Shown here: piece after piece, positions 11,531 to 23,444 of the stretch
Numbering within the stretch: the stretch's first letter is position 1
How the letters are laid out: each line of letters begins with the position of its first letter
Source of the DNA: Stomorhina lunata
Lineage: Eukaryota; Arthropoda; Insecta; Diptera; Rhiniidae
Direction: 5' to 3'
Assembly (NCBI GenBank): GCA_933228675.1
Contig: OW121744.1
Location: 117,265,600 to 117,329,599 of the forward strand
Length of the DNA: 64,000 bases
Position numbers and translations under genes: made by a program
The notes under the pieces: generated by a model
Databases searched by the model: none
What the model saw: only the letters and a program-made list of their open reading frames with translations
Told to the model about the DNA's origin: nothing

Positions 11531-12000
11531 CCTATAGTAGGATATCTTTGGATAGAATTGGTTTTATTCATCATAATGTTCTTGCATAGATAAGCAGCTC
11601 CAAAATCCTTGTGCCAGCTGCCGTAGCAGGGTGATTTCTCGCACCATTACCCCTTGGAGTAGTAATGTTGTTTCTATCCATGCTAAAAACATCGTAAGCG
11701 CTAAGGCGATGGGTCCAAAATCACGAGCCACGTTCGTATAGAGGGCCGCTTGATCCGAGACAGAAGCCCGCTTGCAGCCACAACTAACATGTAAAACAGA
11801 CGCTGCATTTTCATACAATTATGTTAGATCCTTGGACCAAATACGTTGGAATGGCTCTAAGATACTCCCTCTCATATTAAATCTGACCTAGAATCCCACA
11901 ATGGTTGTTTATAGCATCTTCAACTAGGGTGCTCAGGTTACCGGGATGTTGGAGTAGGAATTGGATACAGGTCTTACCTGGTAGGAGACGCCAAGCAACA
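11531..12000 (-). mobile_element. Probable 5' region of the same LINE
   Basis: This segment is clearly less AT-rich than its surroundings and runs directly into the start of the endonuclease on the minus strand. The likely reading is the 5' untranslated or ORF1-side part of the element. An 84-codon frame (11818-11567) lies in it, but I do not recognise a domain and do not call it a protein. Confidence 0.5.
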
Positions 12001-12009
12001 GCTGCCATA

Positions 12010-12300
12010 GTAAAGTGCAAGTCATTCTCAAGGAGCAAATGTTACACAAATTGCAAATCATGCCCAAAAAGTAACTCATTATCGAAGTGAGAGTCATTTA
12101 CAAAGTGCAAGTCATTCTCAAAGTGAGAGTCGTAATAAAAAATGCAAGTCATACACAAATTGCAAGTCATACAATAAGTGCAATTATTTGTGAAAGTGCA
12201 AGTCATACTTAAAATGCAAGTCATTCTCAATGTGCAAATCATACACAAAGTATAAGTCACTAGGAAAGTGCAAGTCATTCTCAAAGTGCACATGTTTTTG
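12010..12300 (+). repeat. 18-bp minisatellite, GTGCAAGTCATTCTCAAA
   Basis: About sixteen diverged copies of an 18-base unit are present, with gtgcaagtcat constant and the second half switching between tctcaaa, acacaaa and related forms. Because 18 is a multiple of three, the array leaves a spurious 92-codon minus-strand frame of repeated MTCTL-like peptides. Confidence 0.9.
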
Positions 12301-12387
12301 AAAAATCTGCTCAGCATCAACTCTCTTCATTGAGAGCTACTATGAGACTAAATCATTATTGTTTTCCTCTCTCATTATTAAGAATTT

Positions 12388-13111
12388 CCCTGTCGGACAT
12401 TCAGTTAACTTTAAATTTACTTAAAGCTAACTATTTCTCAAGTAGTTGTGACTGACACTTGGATTACTTCTCAATGTCGATGTCCTAGGAAGTAGTCAAT
12501 TGTCCGACTCTGCATTACTCTTAATTAACTTAAAGTTAGATATCTACCCGTTAACTTAAAGTAAACATTTTGTAGCTAGAAATAAATTTCTGTTTGAAAT
12601 AAATATAAAAAATGTTTTTTATTAAGTCGTACCGGATTTGAACCAAAGTCTCACGGATGCTAACCGCAGACCCCTCCACTGTTCCATTTCAACTGTTGAA
12701 AGCTTAGCTGCTTACAATTTATTTATACAATTCCTTGTTTTTGAGAGTCTCCGCCTGGCAGTCATGAGGACGTGGGTTCAAACATGGACAGATTTTTTTT
12801 TTTTTTTGTTTTATTTGTAAATAAAACAAGTTTTTAAATAAAACAAAAAAATAAATGCCGGCGACCTTATGATTGCTAGGCGTAGACTCTTCGGACGTGC
12901 GACTTCATATGTTGAAAATCTTGCAGCTTTTAATTTATTTATATAGTTCCTATTTTTAAATCCAAATTATATAACAATAACTGTTTTTTTGCTGTGTAGA
13001 AGTTTACGTAATGTAAATTGTGCATTGCATAGAAGTTGACTTTAAGATAGTCGATATATGTTAACTTAAAGTTAACTTTTTTTGTAGTTAACTACTCATT
13101 TGACGACAGGG
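12388..13111. mobile_element. Candidate foldback element, CCCTGTCG ends
   Basis: It starts CCCTGTCGGACATTCAGTTA and ends with the reverse complement of CCCTGTCGTCAAATGAGTAG. AGTTAACT follows on both sides, and several ttaacttaaagttaac palindromes lie near each end. The interior holds two diverged direct copies of a segment ending acaatttatttatac/attccttgttttt. It also holds tRNA-like B boxes, for example GGTTCAAATCC on the minus strand at 12634-12644. No target duplication is clear, so the boundaries are tentative. Confidence 0.45.
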
Positions 13112-13279
13112 TTATATAGTGTACAACTACCTTGGACATCACTACTTCAAATGAAATATAAGAACATATGATTTGAGTACAAATTGTAATGGATTAGGTA
13201 CAAATTATGATCGAGACTTAGGAAAAAGACTTTTGATTACAGTATAGACTCGAACTTGAACTGGACTAAAGAAACAATT

Positions 13280-13288
13280 ATGGAATAG

Positions 13289-13331
<43 letters not shown>

Positions 13332-13645
13332 CCCCGACAACATTCCAATTGGAACAGGGGTACTTCTCTCAGACAATGAGCTGCATCCGATTCTATTTTT
13401 AGACTCATTGAAAGGGACCTACGTTTTAACGCCGGCTCCGAACGGCAAAATGCATTAGTTAGAGAAGTTTTACATAGCCTAATACTCAATAACCAGTGGC
13501 TAGCTGAGTTATGAGGTGAACCGCCGCTTTTTTTGAAAATTTATTTTTTCAAGTGACTCTGGCCAGGGATCGAACTTGGGCCTCTGGTATGCTAGGCGGA
13601 TGACTTACCTGCTATACCACGGCGGTACACATGGAATAGACAATA
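13280..13645 (-). mobile_element. SINE family A, full length with 15-bp target duplication
   Basis: This is the reference copy. On the minus strand the head reads ACCGCCGTGGTATAGCAGG, with A box TGGTATAGCAGG (13619-13608) and B box AGTTCGATCCC (13576-13566). The A-rich linker, body and ttccaattggaatg block follow. The tail is a (TA)n run at 13293-13328. ATGGAATAGACAATA occurs perfectly on both sides, at 13280-13294 and 13631-13645. That is a retrotransposition footprint. The element proper is about 13295-13630. Confidence 0.93.
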
Positions 13646-15844
13646 GCCTCTCCAATATAAAAAAGGCTACAGGCCAGACCAGACCATATGAACTAAGTAC
13701 CAGACTTTAGACTGAGCTACAGATTGAGGCTATGGGCAAGACTAAACCAATATGAATCCACTAAAAATGTACTTTTGTGTCCCACTTTAAACTCCGTAAC
13801 ATATGAATGCCACAAAAATAAATCCTATATATTATTAGAAACTGAAGCCGAGAATCAGTCAGTATTTATTTAATTGTGGGAGTAACAATCGTCTGAGGTT
13901 TAGACTAGAAAACTACTGCAGCTCAAAGAAAAACTTACACAGAACTGTCTGTCTGTCTGTCTGTCAAATTCTGCCAGTTTAAAATCCTAACAAGGCAGCA
14001 GATGAAAGAACATAAAAACTCCAAAAAAATATCTTAAAACCAATCGGGAAAAAACGAAAACTAAGCAATAAAAGGCAACAAAATATAGGTTGTAAAATTA
14101 GACAAACGTTTAGGAAATAACTGACCACTTGAGAGTCAAGAAAAAAAAATTTGAAAAAACTACAATTCAAGCATATGCATGAAAACTATCAAAATCTCAC
14201 CTAACTCCCTTTTTTTTGGCTAAGACAATTTTTTTACCAATAATTTTCTTTTAAAGCCAACTTCACATGCAACACGCGAATAGGGGGACAGACTTAGTGA
14301 TTCAAAGACAGACAAACAGTTCGAAAGACAGACGTTTTGGGTAACAGATGTTGTTTAGGAAAACTCATACGTGTGGTATGGGGTTAAATGTTTTTTTTTT
14401 CAAAAACTATTTCTTTTGCTTTAAAATTGCAGCTATAGAAAATTGTTCAACATAATGTTTAGAATTATCAAAGCGTTCACATGGTTATTACTATATTTGA
14501 GATCTCTTTTAAATTTGTTTTTTTTCAAACGTTATTTTGCTAAACAGCTTCAAATTTGAAGCACTACAATTTAGTTACCGGAAAACAATGAATTTGACAG
14601 AATCCTTTAAGGCAGAATCGATATTCGTTTTAAGTTAAGTATTTTCTAAAAAGCAGTAAGTGTTCGTTTAAATGTTTTTTGCTATTGGTGGAGAAAAAAA
14701 AAGTTATATTATAGAGAGTCTATGTCTATGCGTGGTTAAAATATTGATATCAAAAACATTTTATTCTATTGACTTCATATTGTTTGAATTCCGAATAAGG
14801 TTGCCAGTTAATAGAAAAGGAATGGGATTAATAGCATTTTGGAAATTTCGATACTACAAGATAAATTTTTTATTACCTTTGCAATAATTTCAGCATCATA
14901 AAATAACATAAAGCCCATTCTAAGAATCATTTATGCAAGCGACGAAATCACTAACGAATCGAAATTTCATTTATTTGCTTAAACAATAAAAGCATTATCC
15001 TCAAATGCGGATATCTTCCTTACTCGCTTGAGCAATATCACTACTTCCATTGAAATCTATTTTTGGAGGTTTTAGGACTTTCTAACTAAATCAAAACTGT
15101 TGTACCTGGTTTTATTCGGAGTAGTATCCCTAATTTACAAGTACTTTTTTTCTAACTTTTTCCCCCTTTATACAACCCCATAACATTAGTGCAAAAACAA
15201 AATATGGCATCTCTTTTCTTGTTCATACATCTTTTCGATTAATCATAACTGCAAAGTGTTTTCTTACACACTATAGTAAACAGCACCTTTAAAAGAAACG
15301 TATGACCCTTGAGGTGAATACTGCAACTTTAGAAATAAAAAAAAAATAGATCCAATAGACCATTATTAGCAACTCTTAAAGAAAATACTGTGAACTAAAA
15401 CCATCACAACTTAACCGAGAGGATCTTTTCATACACCACAAAATCCACAATTTAAGCTGCTACTAAAAAATGTTGAAGATCAATAATAGACAGATGATAA
15501 TGCCGTTGCCGCCGCCGATGAATTAAATTAAAGTCTAGGAAAGTCTTGATGTAAAAAATATGTTAGAGCCTACTTAAGAAAAAATGAGAATGTATGAAGG
15601 CAAAAAAAAATGGAGAAGCGGAAAAATTGCTTAAAAATAATAATAGACATATAGAGAGCAGCCGAGTACAGACGTCCAACTTTTTTTAGATGAAAACATT
15701 TTAGAAAAAAAATGTAGAATATAACACCCACTTAAGGTGAATGAGTGAACAAAATAACACTTGGTCTTAGAAGAATCTAACGGTTTACACTAGCACAGAA
15801 AAATACTAATCTAAATCCTGACTACGGAAAGGCAACAGAAAATT
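13646..15844. other. AT-rich non-coding stretch
   Basis: It holds a (CTGT)4 run near 13947-13964 and many poly-A and poly-T runs. A loose gactaagtac/agactgagctac repeat lies near 13670-13750. No gene was recognised. Open frames near 14.0 and 14.7 kb are short and low-complexity. Confidence 0.5.
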
Positions 15845-16920
15845 TTTTATCAAAAATTGTTCTATAGAAAATTTTTTTAGCAAAAATTTTTCTATAGAAA
15901 ATTTTTTTATCAAAAAAATCTATGGAAAATTTTTTTATCACAAATTTTTATCAAAAATTTGTCCATAGAAAATTTTTTTTATCAAAAATTTTTCTATAGA
16001 AAATTTTTCAATAGAAAATTTTTCTATAGAAAATTTTTCTATAGAAAATTTTTCTATAGAAAATTTTTCTATAGAAAATTTTTGTATAGAAATTTTTTTT
16101 ATCAAAAATTTTTATATAGAAAATTTTTTTATCAAAAATTTTTCTATAGAAATTTTTTTTAAAGAAAACCTTTTTAACAAAAAAATTTTTATAAACAATT
16201 TTTTATTAAAATTTTTCCATAGAAAATTTTTTTTATCAAAAATTTTTCTATAGAAAATTTTGTTATTAAAATTTTTTTTCTATAGAAAATTTTGTTATTA
16301 AAAATTTTTTTATAGAAATTTTTTTTATCAAAAGTTTTCTATACAAATTTTTTTTTAACAAAAATTTTTTTATAGAAAATTTTTTATCTAAAACTTTTCC
16401 ATAGAAAATTTTGTTATTTTTTTTTCAAAAATTTTCTACAAAAAAATTTTTAATCACAAATATTTCTTTAGAAAATTTAGTTATCAATAGAAAATTTTTG
16501 TATCAAAAATTGTTCTATAGAAAATTTTTTTATCAAAAAGTTTTTTATCGAAAATTTTTTTATAGAATATTTTTTATTGAAAAATTTTTCTATAGAAAAT
16601 TTTTTTTATCAAAAATTTTCTATAGAAAATTTTTTTATCAAAAATTTTTCTATAGAAAATTTTTTTATCAAAAATTTTTCTATAGAAAATTTTTTTATCA
16701 AAAATGTTTCTATAGAAAATTTTTTTATCAAAAATTTTTTTATGGACAATTTTTTTATGAAAAATATTTCTATAGAAAATTTTTTTATCAAAAAATTTTC
16801 TATAGAAAGTTATTTTATCGAAAATTTTTCAAAAATTTTTTCTATAGAAAATTTTTTATCAAAAATTTGTCAATACAAAATTTTTTTATCAAAAATTTTT
16901 ATATAGAAATTTTTTATTAA
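15845..16920 (+). repeat. TCTATAGA satellite array 1
   Basis: About 35 copies of a 29-30 bp unit are present, made of the palindrome TTTTCTATAGAAAA, a T run and tatcaaaa. Copies vary mainly in the length of the A and T runs. Where units are 30 bp the frame stays open on both strands, producing long FYRKFF-type frames (for example 16411-16917) that are not genes. A hammerhead-like element and a second part of the array follow at once. Confidence 0.95.
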
Positions 16921-16934
16921 AATGTTATACTTTC

Positions 16935-17060
16935 GTGTATTGCAATAATATCCCAATTTATTACAATTGTAATAAATCAAAAAATGTTGGTGGGGACAAC
17001 CTTTCCGCGTTTCGCTGGTTGGTTAGGCCATCGTCTTCTGGAGGAGTATCTCTAATTCAA
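16935..17060 (-). mobile_element. Hammerhead-like repeat family, copy inside array 1
   Basis: The minus strand reads ctccagaagacgatggccta, then accaaccagcgaaacgcgg, an aacattttttgatttatt segment and aataaattgggat. It aligns with the 53.7-kb copy. The core is CAGAAGA, one extra base precedes stem II, and the cleavage side reads GGA for GTC. It is probably inactive. It splits the TCTATAGA array. Confidence 0.65.
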
Positions 17061-17129
17061 GGCAAACGAATTATTGTGTCCAAGAAAACAGAAACACAAC
17101 ATTTTTAAGTTTTATCTTTTTCTTATTTC

Positions 17130-17330
17130 TCCAAAAAAAATTTTTCTATAGACATTTTTGAATTCAAATTTTTTTTTACAGACAAATATTTCTATCGAAC
17201 ATTATACGATAAAAATATTTTTCTGTGAAAATTTTTAATAAAAATATTTTAATGCAGAATTTTTTTTTTTTTTTTTGAAAAAATATATAAAAAAAATTTT
17301 TGTATCGAAAATATAAAAAAAAGTATTGAA
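17130..17330. repeat. TCTATAGA satellite array 1, degenerate continuation
   Basis: Diverged units (aatttttctatagacattt, ttctatcgaacatt, ttttctgtgaaaattt) lie beyond the hammerhead-like insertion. They decay into A and T runs before the conserved flank. Confidence 0.7.
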
Positions 17331-17408
17331 TTTTCACGAGTTTCATTAATGATCGTGATATTTACGAAAATTACAAAAAGTCTTCGGCTTCTGGTGGTAT
17401 GGACTGTC
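17331..17408 (-). repeat. Conserved satellite flank, copy 1
   Basis: The minus strand carries ccataccaccagaagccgaa, then gactttttgtaattttcgta and tcacgatcattaatgaaact. The same text precedes TCTATAGA units at 31.37 kb and 35.76 kb. A shared unique flank means the arrays were spread with adjacent sequence. Confidence 0.75.
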
Positions 17409-17612
17409 TACTCTTCTTTGTCTTAGAGTATATTTTAGTCTTTAGTCTCTGTCTTTAGTTCTATGTCTGTGCCTTAGTCTGTGTCTGAGTCTATTTCTTA
17501 GTCTATATCTGAGTCTATGTCTCGGTCTATGTTTTAGTCTATGACTTAGTCTATAACTTAGTCTATGTCCTAGTCAATGTCTTAGTCTATGTCTAATGTC
17601 TTAGTCCACCCG
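17409..17612 (+). repeat. Degenerate 12-bp minisatellite, TCTATGTCTTAG type
   Basis: These are imperfect copies of tagtctatgtct with variants (gtctgagtctat, gtctcggtctat, gacttagtctat). It is the diverged relative of the clean array at 18.7 kb. Confidence 0.85.
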
Positions 17613-18690
17613 AAATTTCCTGCCTAGTGTAAACGTACTCTTACACCATTTACGTGCCATATAACAATTTTTGTATGAGCAATTTTACAAAACCAAGTCA
17701 ACATTATCAGCCTCATCTCAACAGTTGATCTCAAATAACCACTTTTAAGTTCAGAATATTATAGTTATAAGCACGCGTTTCAAAAATTTTGTTGGAAACT
17801 TAATACCAACTGCATACCAACATATAGACGACAGACAGACAGACATACGTTAAAGGTAAAAGCATCTACTGGAAAAAATAGTTAAAAAACATCATAACCG
17901 TTGTCCAAAATTGTAGGTTTAAGTATCAAAAACTAATTCCTTTTAAACTAAAATCTTGTTTTTACTATTTTTTGAAAAAAAAAAATTCCTTTGGTTTAAA
18001 TCTAAAACGTGAGATAAGCCATGATGAGGTGTTTAAACATGAATTTTTTCGGGGGTTACTTACGAAAATATTAGATGATGGCCAGAGACGTCAAAAGAAG
18101 CTTGACGAATAACTTAAGCAAATATTTAGAAAAAGCCAAGATTTTTTTTTCGCATTAAGATAAAGAAAAATGTAAACAGAAAGGTTAAAAATGTTGGCCA
18201 AAAGGGTTTAAAGGAATTTATTAGGAAAGTGGAAATAATATAAAAAACATTATTTAGAGAAAATAAAGACAAGTGTCTTAAGATTCAAGTAAAGACTTTG
18301 AATGATCTTATTTAAGATTATTATTAAAAATTCGCTCTACTTATGAAGATAACTATTTATTAAGATTTTTCAAAATAAACTTAAAAGCCTTAATAATTTT
18401 CTTTTTCGCACCTTTATTAAATGGAAAATCCATTCGCTTACTATCTTTTTAATCTTTTTGTGTTAACCAAGTACTTACTACACTATAATTCTATAACTAA
18501 GAATCTTAACTTAATATTGGTTATTAAAAACTTTGTATTTTATATTTTCTATATTTTATGTACTACTATAGTTTAATACACTTAGAGAAATGTTGAGCAT
18601 ATTTATGTTTAAAGTCCGTTGTTTAAGATGTTTAAAAGTGGAAAGTGTTTGGAGTCTAAAAATTATGTTAATTGTTGCAAAAGTGACTAT
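17613..18690. other. AT-rich non-coding spacer
   Basis: No gene or repeat was recognised apart from a short CAGA run near 17830-17845. It separates the degenerate and the clean 12-bp arrays. Confidence 0.5.
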
Positions 18691-19045
18691 GTTTCAGTCT
18701 AATTCTATGTTTTAGTCTATGTCTTAGTCTATGCCTTAGTCTATGTCTTAGTCTATGTCTTAGTCTATGTCTTAGTCTATGTCTTAGTCTATGTCTTAGT
18801 CTATGTCTTAGTCTATGTCTTAGTCTATGTCTTAGTCTATGTCTTAGTCTATGTCTTAGTCTATGTCTTAGTCTATGTCTTAGTCTATGTCTTAGTCTAT
18901 GTCTTAGTCTATGTCTTAGTCTATGTCTTAGTCTATGTCTTAGTCTATGTCTTAGTCTATGTCTTAGTCTATGTCTTAGTCTATGTCTTAGTCTATGTCG
19001 TGGTCCATGTCTTAGTCATATCTTAGTATATGTCTGTTTCTAGGT
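18691..19045 (+). repeat. 12-bp minisatellite, TCTATGTCTTAG
   Basis: About 22 uninterrupted identical copies run from about 18736 to 18999, with a few altered copies on each side. Such uniformity indicates recent expansion and probable length variation among individuals. Confidence 0.95.
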
Positions 19046-20149
19046 CTGTGTTGTAGCTATACATTTTTTCTCTCTGTGTACAAATATAAAGAAATTATTG
19101 TTAATAAGGAAGTTGTTTTTCACACATTCAGGCAAAGGAATTAAGTATAAGTAAGCGTTTTCCTAAGAGTTTTTTAATATAAAATGAAAAAATAGGAAAA
19201 AGAAGAAAGATAAAGACTTTCAGCTTTGCCATCGATGATAGTAGTTATTTTATATAGATAAAACGAGTTTAGAAAGCAGATTTGATACAAAAACCCAATG
19301 AATGTTACAAACATTAAAAAAAAATAAAAAATATACAAAATTTATGATTTTCATATACTCACCACTAACAAAAAAATATTCACCACACCAGTAAAAAACC
19401 TAAAAATAAAAGAGAAAATGGTTATAAGTTAAAGAACAATCTTGAAATCAAAAATTATGAAGAGTTTCAAAAAGTTAACCACATTTAATATTTTTTTAAA
19501 ACATTTTTTAAACAATTTAACAAAAGTCTACCTTCAGGCTGCTCAAAATGATCTCTATCTATCATATGTATGCATATAATTAACAAATTTTGAAATTCTA
19601 ACTTTAAAGCTTTGGTTGGTTAAAATTGTTCTTTTTCAAAAATCTTTAAAAATATTCTTCATTCATTCTCATTTATTCATTTTTTCTGCATAAAAATCAA
19701 TAATTTCCTTAGAAGTTAAAATTTGTATACAAGAAAGAACAAAAACACTAGAAGAACTGAGTTATAAGAAAAAATAAATAAACTAAAGAAACAAGAAGAA
19801 AATCAAGGAAAATCAACAAACCACTTGCTAATGAACTCCTTGTCTTTACTTTAGTTTCATAATGAGCGAAATATTAAACAAAAAAAGTTCAAGAAAAAAA
19901 AAAGATTTCAAAGTTGAAGTAGGAAAACAAGCAAAAAAAAAGTTCCAGCCATTCATATTTTACATATAACAAATTTTTACCCTCAGGGTTGTTATACCCT
20001 TCCCAAAGAATAGAGAAACTTTTGTACTCGGGTATTAAATATACAGACTTTAAATAAATAAAATAAAGTTATTTAAATGGAAATTAAATAAATACCAGTC
20101 ATCAATAAAAACACTTTTTGTATCAAAATTTTAATGCAAACTCGTACTA
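19046..20149. other. AT-rich stretch with one inverted box of the 20-25 kb satellite
   Basis: At 19357-19393 the minus strand reads ggtgtggtgaatat, T run, gttagtggtgagt. This is the paired box of the satellite starting at 20.15 kb, in the opposite direction. A ttatacccttcc word and actcgggtat lie near 19991-20035. No gene was seen. Confidence 0.55.
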
Positions 20150-21290
20150 CTTCCTTTTTTTGAAGTGGTGAGTTTCATTTTAGACGATAAAATTAATATT
20201 TAATTGATTGAATAAAATGTCGAATTAATTGTTTTAAGTTTAAGGTTTTTTTGTGTTTGTTACAGAAGTCATTAAGTTTTCGAGGTCTAATGAAGTGTTT
20301 TACTAGTGGTGATTTTAAGAAACTCAATAATTTTCCTCAAAAAATTCATTAATTGTCATGGTTTTAAACTTTTTACTGTCAAATGCAAAATTTTATAAAG
20401 TTAAGAGGTGTGGTGAATTTTTTTATGAGTGGTGAATTTAGGTAACTTAGGAACTTTTCACGCAAAATCAATAAATTTTACTTTTCTTGTATAACTCCCA
20501 TGTTATATTTAAAATTTTTGTAGTTACTGCAAAATTTAATAAATTTCAGAGGTGTAAACAATGTCTTATTAGTGGTGAATTCTTAAAAGTCAAAAATTTT
20601 TTCCAAAAAATGTATTAGTTGTAATAATTTTAAGTTTTTTTCTGTTCAATACAAAATTTAATAAAGTTTAAAGGGTGGTGAATTTTTTTTATTGGTGGTG
20701 AATTTAGGAAACTTAGTTTTTTTTTCACACAAAATCAATAAATTCAATTTCTTCTTACAGAATTTCCATGTAAAAATTAAATTGTTTGTGGTTAGTGCAA
20801 AATTAAATAAGTTTCAGAGGTGTAAATAATGTTTTATTAGTGGTGAGTTTTAAAAGCTCAAAAATTTGTTTCCAAAAAATGTATTAGTTGTGATAATTTT
20901 ATGTTTTTTCTGCCTTATACAGAATTTAAAAAAGTTCAAGGGTGTGGTGAATTTTATTTATAAGTGGTGAATTTGGGAAACTTAGTAATTTTACACACAA
21001 AATCAATAAATTTAATTTTTTCTTGTTGATATGGCCAGTTACCTTTTTTAGTATTCAAGTTTTTTGTGTCTACTACAAAATTTAATGAATTTCAGAGGCG
21101 TAAAGAATTTTTTTATTAGTGGTGAGTTTTAGAAACTCAAAAATTCTACACAAAAAATTAGTTAAATGTAACTATTAAAAGCCGTTTTCTATGTTATATA
21201 AAATTTAATAAAATTCAGAGGTGTGGTGAATTTTTTCTATTAGTGGTAAGTTAAAAAAAATTTTATTTTTAAAACAAAATCAATAAAATT
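20150..21290 (+). repeat. GTGGTGA satellite with alternating monomers, block 1
   Basis: Boxes of the form gaggtgtggtgaattttttt + attagtggtgagttt (type 1) alternate with gaggtgtaaanaatgt + attagtggtgagttt (type 2). Type 1 starts near 20405, 20670, 20938 and 21218. Type 2 starts near 20549, 20817 and 21095. Steps alternate between about 121-123 and 144-157 bases, so the true unit is a dimer of about 265-280 bp. Between boxes are words such as acaaaatcaataaattt and aaaatttaataaa. Confidence 0.85.
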
Positions 21291-23444
21291 AAATTTTTCT
21301 TATTGAATTATCAGCTTTACTTCATAAAAACCCAAACTTTTTCCACCAAACATAATTGTTTTTCTCCACCATTTTCTAAAACTCTGTATTTATTTTAACA
21401 ATTCTTTCATTTCATATAAAGACTTTTAACCAAAAAAAAGTATACAAAGTATATACGCTAGAGTAAATATATGTATGTATATCAAAGTAATGTGTAACAG
21501 ACTCCCTGATGGTTTATGTTTAAAACACTCTGCCATAATTTTAATTCAGGACCCCCACCATCTACCTCCTTTTTTAAAACAATATCTTCTAAAAAGGAAA
21601 ACCTATAGAAAAAAGAACTGAAACTTAAAATAAATAAATATACAAATACAGTCCAGTACATTCTTGACGTTACTTACGCCTGTCACACCAATAAGGTGGT
21701 CATACGTCTTGTGATAAAACAAATACACTCACTCTTTCCCTAACTCTCCTCATTCACATGAAAAATTCGCTGTTTTTCTTTCTTTATCCTTAGACAGACA
21801 AACTTTTGTATGTAAGGATGTTTTTGTTTTTCTTTTTTTTTTTTTTGGAGGAAAGCGCGTTGCGGTGTTCACATTTATTGTGTTTTTCCTTTTTATATAC
21901 TTAGTTAATCTCCTACCCCCTTGTCTCTTCGAACAATGGTTAACGTCCGCTTTGTGTGACTGTCGTCCTTTCAGACAGGACTGCTTGTAAGTTTTCCTGG
22001 TATTTGAAAATCTGTAAAATTTTATAGTGAACATGCCACCCATTTAATAATCATCCCTATAACAAATCCTCAATCCATATGCAAATGAGGTTTTTTTTAA
22101 TTTTCGTGGATTTTTCCAAGGACTTATTTTTTGTTGGGATGCTGCTGATATTGGGCGGCTGTTGTTGTAATTGTTGTGAATGTTTTCTAAATAACAATAT
22201 TTTATACTTAAGACTTGATGTATTCGCTTTTGTTGTTGTTACTTAATACTTGTGTTCTAGAAGAACATATGTATATTTGTATGAGTGTCCTGACTGTAGT
22301 CCTGGCCGCTCGGGGAGTCATTTGTAGTTTAATGAAGGTGAAGTTTTTTTCAATTGGAAATTTAGACAGACTTTAGGTTACATATTTATTTTTATGCACA
22401 TTTTAAAAACTAGGTTAAAGGCCGCCCCTTTTAATATAGGCTTTAAATACTAAAAGGATAATTTCCAATTTATAATAAAATCCTAATTTGAACGACTTAA
22501 TGAAAGCTTTTTCTACATATTGGATACCAAAAAAAGAGAAATAGGGATCCTCCGATCCTTATAGAATTAATTGAAATTTGACCTTTGGCCTTAGGTCAAA
22601 AAGTTTTCACTTTAAACTCTTGTTAGAATTTAAGGGAATCTCTGGAATTTCTTATATTTAATATTTAATTCGATATTTTTCCTTTTATCAATTGACACTG
22701 GCATAACACATAAAATAGCGTTACTAAAGCAATTCATCTTAATCTCAATTTCTATATAAATACTTTCTTTCATTCTTGCTTATTAAAATCGTGATCTCAA
22801 GTCTTTTTTTTGTCTTTTGAAATAAAATTTTAATAAAAAAAAATTTCATTACAAACAGTCACAGTTTTTGAACATAGAACATTAAGGACATGGCCCAAAC
22901 ACGAAAGAAAGGCGATAGGCAAGCAGGAGAATTCGTCCTTTTATTTCAAACATTAATTTTTATTGCATGTAAATAACGCATCAAAATGTTACGATTTTTC
23001 TTTTCATTTCAATTTTTTATTTTATGTTTTATAACTTTACAATACATTTCAAATGTTAATGTAGCTTAAACAGGAGTTGGAGCAGAAGTGGAGGAAGGAC
23101 ACGAAGGCAAAAGCAGAAGATGTGAACACTTTTTTTTATGTATTTTCCATAACTGAACAAAAAACAGTCTAAATGGATGTTTTATCATAAAAATAATAAA
23201 AAAAATATATAGAAGGGCAAGGAAGTGGAGAAAATAAACTCTGGCCGTCAAGCTGTGTGATATTAGGGAGACATAGACAACTTCCACTATGTTTACTAAT
23301 TTCATTGGATCATTATTATTTAAGCCGTAAAACACGTCTAAATCCTTGAACAAAGTTTTTTGTTCAATTTTTAAAAATTTCTTAAGAAAATACAATAATA
23401 ACATTGAGAAAATGTATTATAAATAATTTTTCTTATCAAATCAA
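21291..23444. other. AT-rich spacer between the two satellite blocks
   Basis: No monomer boxes were seen here. Frames of 97 codons (21750-22043) and 112 codons (23066-23404) on the minus strand have no recognisable domain, and the first is dominated by a poly-lysine run from poly-T. It may be an insertion into, or the separation of, an originally single array. Confidence 0.5.

Noticed and set aside
11564..11818. 84-codon minus-strand frame as a possible small gene
   Set aside because: It lies in the part immediately 5' of a LINE endonuclease on the same strand and is better explained as LINE 5' sequence.
12042..12320. 92-codon minus-strand frame rich in threonine, cysteine and methionine
   Set aside because: It is the translation of the 18-bp minisatellite. 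The six-residue periodicity equals the DNA unit.
16411..16920. 169-codon open frame, and overlapping 109- and 60-codon frames on both strands
   Set aside because: They are produced by 30-bp satellite units, whose length is divisible by three. The peptide is a monotonous FYRKFF/FYQKFF repeat in every frame.
23066..23404. 112-codon minus-strand frame
   Set aside because: It has low-complexity hydrophobic sequence from T-rich and A-rich runs, with no domain and no codon-like composition.
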